From the NCBI GenBank assembly GCA_034520365.1, contig JAXHNP010000006.1, positions 365,001-429,000 on the forward strand: a DNA stretch of 64,000 nucleotides, read 5' to 3'. A program made the position numbers and the translations under genes. Within the stretch, counting starts at the first letter, position 1; the number at the start of each line of letters is the position of its first letter. This document shows positions 57,727 to 64,000 of this stretch, piece by piece. The stretch comes from Desulfobacterales bacterium. GTDB lineage: Bacteria > Desulfobacterota > Desulfobacteria > Desulfobacterales > Desulfosalsimonadaceae. Under the pieces are notes generated by a model, which worked only from the letters and a program-made list of their open reading frames with translations, was not told the origin of the DNA and did no database searches.

Positions 57727-60402
57727 ATGACGGTCAAAACAGAAGCACATAACCATATCACCCTGGCGCAGCAGCTGGACAAACAGCGCAAATGGCTGTT
57801 TGAATCGGTGTCGCGGCGAAATACCCCGGAACTGCTCAAAGATCATGCGCGGCTGATTGATGAGTATCTGCGGAACAGCTTTGCGGCGAGCGCAATCGGA
57901 CCGAAAATGCATATTGCCGCCAATCCCTATGCGATTGTCGCATTGGGCGGCTACGGCCGGGCGGAGCAGTGCTATCATTCGGATGTGGATCTGCTGTTTC
58001 TGTTCCGAAAATCCGTTCCGGACGAATCCGAGCAGCTCATCCGGGAAATCGTCTATCCGCTGTGGGATATCAAGCTGGAGGTGGGCTATACCATCCAGTC
58101 CATCAGCGCTTGTGTCCGCCTGGCCCGGGATGATCACGAGGTGCTGACCGCGCTTTTGGATGCCCGGTTTGTCTGCGGGATCTCTTCGGTGTACGCGGAG
58201 CTGATGGAGGTCCTGCGCCGGCGGCTGCTGACGCGCTCACCGCGAAAAATCATGAAATGGCTGGTGGAGAGAAACCGCCAGCGGCATGAGGATTTCGGTG
58301 ATTCCAGCTATCTTCTGGAGCCCAACCTGAAAGAGGGCAACGGCGGCCTTCGGGATTATCATACCCTGCGGTGGCTTGCCGCTATTAAATACGGGCTGAA
58401 AGAAACCCGGGATATGGAATACATGGGGGTTCTCTCCCACTATGAATACAATGAGCTGATGGATGCGCTCGCCTTTATCTGGACGGTGCGAAACCACCTG
58501 CATGCGCTGGCCGGCCGCAAATTGGACCAGCTCTACTTTGCCTATCAGTCCGGCGTGGCCGAGGCCATGGGGTTTGCGGAAGCAGAGGGGCAGTCAGCGG
58601 TGGAGCGTTTTCTGAGCACCCTGCACGCCCACATGACCTTTATCAAACAGCAGCTTTTGCTGATTCTCTATGAGTCCGGCTTTGAGCAGACCGGCCGGAA
58701 AAAACCGGGCGAGCACAAGCTGGCGCAGTGGGAGGGGCTGCATCTGTACAAGGACCGGCTGAGCTTTGATTCCCCGGAATATATTGTCTCAAGCCCGGAG
58801 ATGCTGATCCGGATCTTTGAGGCCAGCGCCCGGCTAAAAGTCCCCCTGAGCCGGGAGGCTTTCCGGCTGGTCCGGGAATTCCGGTATCTGGTGGATGACC
58901 GTTTTCGCACAGCCCCCGGGGTTCGCCGGTCCTTTGAGAATATTTTGCTTGCGCCGGCGCCCACGTTTAATGTGCTTGAGCAGATGCAGAATACCGGTTT
59001 TTTGGCCGCCTTGATCCCTGAATTTCAGCGGATTTCCGACCGGATCGAATACGATATTTATCATCTGTACCCGGTGGACCGACACATTCTGCGGACCGTA
59101 TTTGTCATGAAAACCTTCGGCGATACCGGCGATCCGTGTCTGGATAACATTTGCGGCCGGCTTTACCGGGGGCTTAAACGAAAGAAGACTCTGCTCTGGG
59201 CGGCCCTTTTGCATGATATCGGCAAAGGACGCTCCTTAGATGACCATTCCAGCCGGGGTGCGGCCATCGCCGAAGGCATTCTGGAGCGGTTCGGGCATGC
59301 CGGACGGGAGATCGAGACCGTCAGGTTCCTGGTGGAAAATCATCTGGCCCTGGCCAGAACCGCGACCCGCCGCGATATCAATGATGAGGAGACCGCCATT
59401 AATTTCGCCCGCAAGGTTCGGGATCTGGCCCGGTTGAAGATGCTTTTTCTGCTGACCGTGGCGGATTCCGTGGCCACAGGGCCCAAGGCCTGGAATGAGT
59501 GGCGGGCGGCCCTGATCCGGGATTTTTTCCTGAAAGTCTACGGCATATTGGAAAAGGGCGAACTGGCCACCCGCTCGGCGGTTAAAGAAATCGACAAGAA
59601 GCGGGCGTTTGTGGCGGGGCTTCAGGATAAGGCATTTTCCGGCCTGGATCTTTCAGGGGTGTTTGAGCTGATGTCGCCCCGCTATGTGCTTTCCGTTGAT
59701 ACCCAGGATATGATGAAGCACTTGAGTCTGTATCATCAGCTGGGGAATGCGGCATTCGTCTGGGATGTCATCCGCGACACGGGCACCAACACCCGAACGG
59801 TCACCATCTGCGCAAACGACCGGCCCGGGCTTTTTTCAAAGATCGCCGGGGTGTTGACCCTGAACAATATCAATATATTCAATGCTCAGATCCATACCTG
59901 GCGAAACGGGATTGCCTTAGACATTTTCCGGGTGTCCCCGCCGCCGGATCAGATTTTTGAAGATGAGCGCTGGGAGAAGGCTGAGGATACGCTGCAGCGG
60001 GTATTGACCGGGGATCTGGATCTTTCCGCGGCCATGGCCCGAAAACAGTATGATTTTTCGTCGGCTGAGCCGCATATTTTCACCCAGCCCAATCGCGTGG
60101 TGGTGGATAATGAGAGCTCGAGTTTTTTTACCATTATCGAAGTGTTTACTTATGACTTTAAGGGCCTGCTCTATCGCGTCACCAATGCTATCAGCAGCTG
60201 CAGTTTAAATATCCGGGTGGCCAAGATCGCCACTAAGCTCGACCAGGTGGTGGATGTCTTTTACATAAGAGACGAGCACGATGAAAAGGTGCGTTCACCG
60301 CAGCGGCTCGAGATGGTGCGATCAGCAATCCGGGATGTGTTGCCGGAGAATTCCCATGGGACGGTAATGCATACGGGCAATGTACTGGCGGATTCACCGT
60401 AA
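57727..60402 (+). CDS. glnD: [Protein-PII] uridylyltransferase / uridylyl-removing enzyme
   Basis: An 891-residue bifunctional nitrogen sensor. The nucleotidyltransferase domain has VALGGYGRAEQCYHSDVDLL (about residues 77-100); the HD hydrolase domain has LLHDIGKGRSLDDHSSRGAA (about 497); two ACT domains close the protein (TVTICANDRPGLFSKIAGVL and TYDFKGLLYRVTNAISSC), which sense glutamine. GlnD uridylylates PII when nitrogen is short. I start at 57727 with GGAGGAG upstream. It heads the block whose third gene encodes its substrate. Confidence 0.93.
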   Translation: MTVKTEAHNHITLAQQLDKQRKWLFESVSRRNTPELLKDHARLIDEYLRNSFAASAIGPKMHIAANPYAIVALGGYGRAEQCYHSDVDLLFLFRKSVPDESEQLIREIVYPLWDIKLEVGYTIQSISACVRLARDDHEVLTALLDARFVCGISSVYAELMEVLRRRLLTRSPRKIMKWLVERNRQRHEDFGDSSYLLEPNLKEGNGGLRDYHTLRWLAAIKYGLKETRDMEYMGVLSHYEYNELMDALAFIWTVRNHLHALAGRKLDQLYFAYQSGVAEAMGFAEAEGQSAVERFLSTLHAHMTFIKQQLLLILYESGFEQTGRKKPGEHKLAQWEGLHLYKDRLSFDSPEYIVSSPEMLIRIFEASARLKVPLSREAFRLVREFRYLVDDRFRTAPGVRRSFENILLAPAPTFNVLEQMQNTGFLAALIPEFQRISDRIEYDIYHLYPVDRHILRTVFVMKTFGDTGDPCLDNICGRLYRGLKRKKTLLWAALLHDIGKGRSLDDHSSRGAAIAEGILERFGHAGREIETVRFLVENHLALARTATRRDINDEETAINFARKVRDLARLKMLFLLTVADSVATGPKAWNEWRAALIRDFFLKVYGILEKGELATRSAVKEIDKKRAFVAGLQDKAFSGLDLSGVFELMSPRYVLSVDTQDMMKHLSLYHQLGNAAFVWDVIRDTGTNTRTVTICANDRPGLFSKIAGVLTLNNINIFNAQIHTWRNGIALDIFRVSPPPDQIFEDERWEKAEDTLQRVLTGDLDLSAAMARKQYDFSSAEPHIFTQPNRVVVDNESSSFFTIIEVFTYDFKGLLYRVTNAISSCSLNIRVAKIATKLDQVVDVFYIRDEHDEKVRSPQRLEMVRSAIRDVLPENSHGTVMHTGNVLADSP

Positions 60403-60444
60403 TCCGACAAAATGAACTTAAAAAAAAAGAAGGAGAGGTTAGCT

Positions 60445-61734
60445 ATGAAATTTAAAATCGCCCTATGGCTTTCATTCATATTCCTGTTGCCGGTATCCAG
60501 CGCATTCGCCGCCCAGGGCATCGACACCGGGGATACGGCCTGGATTATCGTGGCCACCGCCCTGGTGATGATGATGACACCGGCGGGTCTGGCGCTTTTC
60601 TACGGGGGGATGTCCAGATACAAAAATCTTTTGAACACGATTGCCATGACCCTTGTGGCCTATTGCCTGGCCAGTGTCATCTGGGTGGCATGGGGCTACT
60701 CCCTGGCCTTTGGCCCGGATGTGGCCGGCATTATCGGCGGGCTCTCATATCTGTTTTTAAACGGCATTGATATCAATCATGTGAGCGGCACGATTCCGAC
60801 TCTGGTATTCGTGCTGTTTCAGTTAACCTTTGCCGGCATCACTGTGGCGCTGGTCCTGGGCGCAGTGGTGGACCGGATGAAGTTTTCCGCCTGGATCATT
60901 TTTACGATTCTGTGGGTGACCGTGATCTACTGCCCCATGGCGCACTGGGTGTGGGGCGGCGGCTGGATGGGTGCCATCGGCGCCCTCGATTTTGCCGGCG
61001 GTAATGTGGTGCATATCAATGCGGGTGTTGCCGGACTGGTTCTGGCCATCATGCTGGGCCGCCGCTTAGGTTATGGCAAAGAGGCCATGTTTCCTTCGAG
61101 TGTGACGCTTACATCACTCGGCGCGGCCATGCTGTGGTTCGGATGGTTCGGCTTTAACGCGGGCAGCCAGCTGGCTGCAGACGGGGTCGCGGCCTCCGCC
61201 TTTATGGTCACCAACACCTCCGCGGCCATGGGGGCCCTGGCCTGGATGTTTGCGGAATGGGTCGGCACCAATAAGCCTACAGTGCTGGGCCTTGCTTCGG
61301 GCATTGTGGCCGGGCTTGTGGCCATTACCCCGGCGGCCGGGTTTGTGAATCTGCCGGCCGCCCTGGTAATCGGGCTGGTAGCCGGCGTGATCGGCTTTTT
61401 CAGTGTCTCCAAGTTAAAACACAGGTTCGGCTATGATGATACCCTGGACGCATTCGGCGTGCACGGCATCTGCGGGATATGGGGGGCACTGGCCACCGGC
61501 ATTTTCGCCAATCCGGCCATTACCGAAGGGGCTGCCGGCCTGATTTACGGCAATCCCATGCAGGTGGTCATCCAGGCCGTCTCTATTGTGGCGACCATCA
61601 TTTTTGTGGCCGTGGGTACATGGGTGGTCGTGCTGGTGACCAAGCTTTTAACCGGCGGCATCCGGGTGGATCAGGAAAGTGAAATTGCCGGCCTTGACAG
61701 CTCATTTCACGGGGAGCGGGCCTTTGAGATGTAG
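60445..61734 (+). CDS. amtB: Ammonium transporter
   Basis: A 429-residue membrane protein with a cleavable signal (LWLSFIFLLPVSSAFA) and about eleven helices. MMTPAGLALFYGGMSRYKN, AHWVWGGGWMGAIGALDFAG and DAFGVHGICGIWGALATGIF contain the phenylalanine gate and the two pore histidines of AmtB. GGAGAGG precedes the start. The C-terminal GGIRVDQESEIAGLDSSFHG is the site where PII (GlnK) docks. It is followed by glnB, the usual amtB-PII pair. Confidence 0.95.
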   Translation: MKFKIALWLSFIFLLPVSSAFAAQGIDTGDTAWIIVATALVMMMTPAGLALFYGGMSRYKNLLNTIAMTLVAYCLASVIWVAWGYSLAFGPDVAGIIGGLSYLFLNGIDINHVSGTIPTLVFVLFQLTFAGITVALVLGAVVDRMKFSAWIIFTILWVTVIYCPMAHWVWGGGWMGAIGALDFAGGNVVHINAGVAGLVLAIMLGRRLGYGKEAMFPSSVTLTSLGAAMLWFGWFGFNAGSQLAADGVAASAFMVTNTSAAMGALAWMFAEWVGTNKPTVLGLASGIVAGLVAITPAAGFVNLPAALVIGLVAGVIGFFSVSKLKHRFGYDDTLDAFGVHGICGIWGALATGIFANPAITEGAAGLIYGNPMQVVIQAVSIVATIIFVAVGTWVVVLVTKLLTGGIRVDQESEIAGLDSSFHGERAFEM

Positions 61735-61798
61735 GCTAACCGGGTAGACAGCCCGGGATAAAAAACCCTTTAATTCAGAAGGCCAAGCGTTTTAATAA

Positions 61799-62152
<354 letters not shown>

Positions 62153-62230
62153 AAACTGGAGACTAGAAAATATGTTAAGCAATCAGGGTTTTAGCTAAAC
62201 AATAAACCAACAAGTAGAGGAGGTATGACC

Positions 62231-63646
62231 ATGACAACCCCAAGTGACGTTGTGAAGCTCATAAAGGACAAAAACATCCGGGTGGTGGATATCCGGTTCA
62301 TGGATTTCCCGGGCGTGTGGCAGCATTTTACCGTTCCGTCCACAGAATTTGAGGAATCAAGCTTTGAAGACGGATTCGGCTTTGACGGGTCAAGTATCCG
62401 CGGGTGGCAGCCGATCAATGCCAGCGATATGCTGGTGGTGCCGGATGCCGGCACCATGAAAATGGATCCGTTTTTTGAGGAGCCCACCATGGTGCTGATC
62501 GGAAATATCGTGGATCCGGTGACCCTGGAACCCTACTCCCGCGACCCCCGGCATATCGCCCAGAAGGCGGATGCCTATCTCAAGCAGTCCGGCATCGGGG
62601 ATACGGCTTTTATCGGCCCGGAAGCGGAATTTTTTATCTTTGACGATGTACGGTTTGAATCCGCCCGGAACCATTCCTTTTATATGGTGGATTCGGAAGA
62701 GGGCATCTGGAACAGCGGCCGGGATGAATTCCCGAATCTTGGCTATAAGCCGCGCCATAAAGAGGGCTATTTTCCGGTGCCGCCCATGGACAAGTTCCAG
62801 GACATGCGAACCGAAATGATGCTGACGCTGCAAGATCTGGGTATTGATGTGGAGTGCCAGCATCATGAGGTGGCAACCTCCGGGCAGGCGGAGATTGATA
62901 TGCGGTTCAAACCCTTGCTGGAAATGGGCGATCAGCTGGTGTGGTTCAAGTATGTGCTGAAAAACGTGGCGCGCAAGCACAACCGGACGGTCACATTCAT
63001 GCCAAAGCCCTTATTTGAAGATAACGGCACCGGCATGCATACCCATATCAGCCTCTGGCGGGACGGTGAGCCGCTTTTTGCCGGCGATAAATATGCCGGC
63101 CTCTCCCAGGAGGCCCTGTATGCCATGGGCGGGATTTTAAAGCATTGCAAGGCGCTGTGCGCATTCGCCAACCCCACCACCAATTCCTACAAGCGGCTGG
63201 TGCCCGGGTTTGAGGCGCCGGTGAATCTGGCCTATTCCAGCAGAAACCGGAGTGCTGCGCTGCGGATTCCCATGTATTCCGCATCGCCCAAGGCCAAGCG
63301 GATTGAGTTCCGGACGCCGGATCCGTCCTGCAACGGGTACCTCGCATTTTCTGCCTTGTTGATGGCAGTGATCGACGGGATTGAAAACAAGATCGATCCG
63401 GGAGATCCCCTGGACAAGAACATCTATGACCTGCCGCCTGAGGAACTGGCGGAGATCGATTCCACCCCGGGTTCCCTGGATGAAGCGCTGATTGCCCTGG
63501 ATGAGGACCATGAGTTTCTTTTGAAGGGCGATGTGTTCACGCCGGATGTGATCGAGCGCTGGATTGAATACAAGTCGGAAAAAGAGGCGGATGCGGTAAG
63601 GCTCCGGCCCCATCCGCATGAATTCTACCTCTATTTTGATATTTAA
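62231..63646 (+). CDS. glnA: Glutamine synthetase, type I
   Basis: A 471-residue ATP-dependent ligase of ammonia and glutamate. [17 protein letters not shown], then [20 protein letters not shown] and [11 protein letters not shown] and NRSAALRIP are the active-site motifs. [10 protein letters not shown] carries Tyr399, the adenylylation site of the type I-beta subgroup, so GlnE control is expected. I start at 62231 because GAGGAGG lies 7 bases upstream; ATG 62225 is too close. It is last in the block and followed by a terminator. Confidence 0.96.
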   Translation: MTTPSDVVKLIKDKNIRVVDIRFMDFPGVWQHFTVPSTEFEESSFEDGFGFDGSSIRGWQPINASDMLVVPDAGTMKMDPFFEEPTMVLIGNIVDPVTLEPYSRDPRHIAQKADAYLKQSGIGDTAFIGPEAEFFIFDDVRFESARNHSFYMVDSEEGIWNSGRDEFPNLGYKPRHKEGYFPVPPMDKFQDMRTEMMLTLQDLGIDVECQHHEVATSGQAEIDMRFKPLLEMGDQLVWFKYVLKNVARKHNRTVTFMPKPLFEDNGTGMHTHISLWRDGEPLFAGDKYAGLSQEALYAMGGILKHCKALCAFANPTTNSYKRLVPGFEAPVNLAYSSRNRSAALRIPMYSASPKAKRIEFRTPDPSCNGYLAFSALLMAVIDGIENKIDPGDPLDKNIYDLPPEELAEIDSTPGSLDEALIALDEDHEFLLKGDVFTPDVIERWIEYKSEKEADAVRLRPHPHEFYLYFDI

Positions 63647-63683
63647 ACTCAATATGTAAGTCTATTGGATGATAACGCCCGGA

Positions 63684-63732
63684 CCGGGCGGGGCTGGATG
63701 GACAGCCCTCGCCCGGAGCCGGGTTTTTTTTA
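63684..63732 (+). terminator. Rho-independent terminator after glnA
   Basis: CCGGGCGGGGCTG and CAGCCCTCGCCCGG form a GC-rich stem around GATGGA; after AGCCGGG there is a run of eight T. It ends the nitrogen block. The rest of 63647-64000 has no gene: it holds only this and the REP-like copy D. Confidence 0.85.
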
Positions 63733-63908
63733 TTTCAGCGCCTCTGACTGCGTTTTTTTCAACCTCTGAAAATGCTTGACAACCGAATTTTTCTCAGTAA
63801 TGTAAATTACAGCAACACCGTCACGATATCCACTATCTCCAACTCTTGCGCCAGGCAACCCGAATTGACAGATGAAAACCAATGTCAATAACTTTAGCAT
63901 TCCTTTCC

Positions 63909-63992
63909 TGTCGTTTAAAGAACGAGAGAGCCGAGAAGTCTTAACAAATTATGCAATCGTAAGATTTCTCGCTGCCGTCGCTCGATATGACA
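63909..63992. repeat. Dispersed palindrome (REP-like), copy D
   Basis: TGTCGTTTAAAGAACGAGAG ... CTCGATATGACA near the window end. It shares AAGATTTCTCGCTGCCG with copies A and B but its left arm has decayed. Confidence 0.65.
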
Positions 63993-64000
63993 ACCGAATC

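Overview
The window looks like chromosomal DNA of an anaerobic deltaproteobacterium (Desulfobacterota), most likely a Desulfobacterales-type sulfate reducer. I infer this from the gene content, not from a marker gene: several radical SAM enzymes including a tungsten-enzyme maturase type, NifX-like proteins behind sigma-54 promoters, a CCG-domain Fe-S oxidoreductase, sulfur and arsenic carriers, and a glnD-amtB-glnB-glnA block. Coding density is high. There are no rRNA or tRNA genes, no CRISPR array and no complete insertion sequence, but many decayed mobile-element and gene remnants.

Layout. 1-5.4 kb: the end of an arsenic operon (arsD tail, broken arsA), then a sigma-54 promoter with upstream palindromes driving a NifX-like protein and a radical SAM protein (frameshifted), followed by a stand-alone glycogen-binding domain and alpha-glucan phosphorylase. 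5.5-13.4 kb: a transposase remnant, a MOSC protein, a mnmA remnant, an HTH/Cys-rich regulator, an O-acetylhomoserine sulfhydrylase-like enzyme, a thiamine-binding/AIR-synthase-like pair, nadA, and an Fe-S assembly operon (TusA-like, an IscS-like protein lacking its PLP lysine, IscR-like, IscU). 13.4-19.4 kb: an ArsR repressor, a DUF4405-type membrane protein, a sigma-54 activator, its NifX-like/TauE target operon, a truncated copy of the activator between two 226-bp repeats, and a rhodanese.

19.5-31 kb is the most unusual part. All genes are on the minus strand: a tungsten-cofactor maturase-like radical SAM protein, Lgt, two methyltransferase-like proteins, then a tightly coupled lipid-type cluster (SRPBCC, GMC-type oxidoreductase with an Fe-S-like Cys motif, acyl-ACP-reductase-like protein, fatty-acyl-AMP ligase, ACP, SplB-like radical SAM, thioredoxin). 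Pieces of a second lgt gene and a second SplB-end/thioredoxin-start segment flank this cluster, so it sits in a rearranged duplication.

31-52 kb: a six-gene minus-strand block of two complete RND efflux systems plus a BASS/ACR3-like transporter, then a 13-gene ArsR-headed arsenic/sulfur operon (ArsP-like permease, YeeE, thioredoxin, ArsF, ArsG, Fe-S protein, ACR3, UspA, rhodanese, DoxX, CCG oxidoreductase, DGC protein). 52-57.5 kb: an S23-type four-helix-bundle gene flanked by inverted hexamer arrays, a toxin-antitoxin pair with a readable promoter/operator, an M48 protease, hypothetical proteins and dispersed palindromes. 57.6-63.7 kb: a sigma-54-type promoter and the nitrogen-control block glnD, amtB, glnB, glnA, closed by a strong terminator.

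Two themes link regions: sigma-54 control (three good -24/-12 elements, two with the same palindrome at the same distance), and thiol/metalloid chemistry (arsenic export, rhodaneses, thioredoxins, Fe-S assembly).
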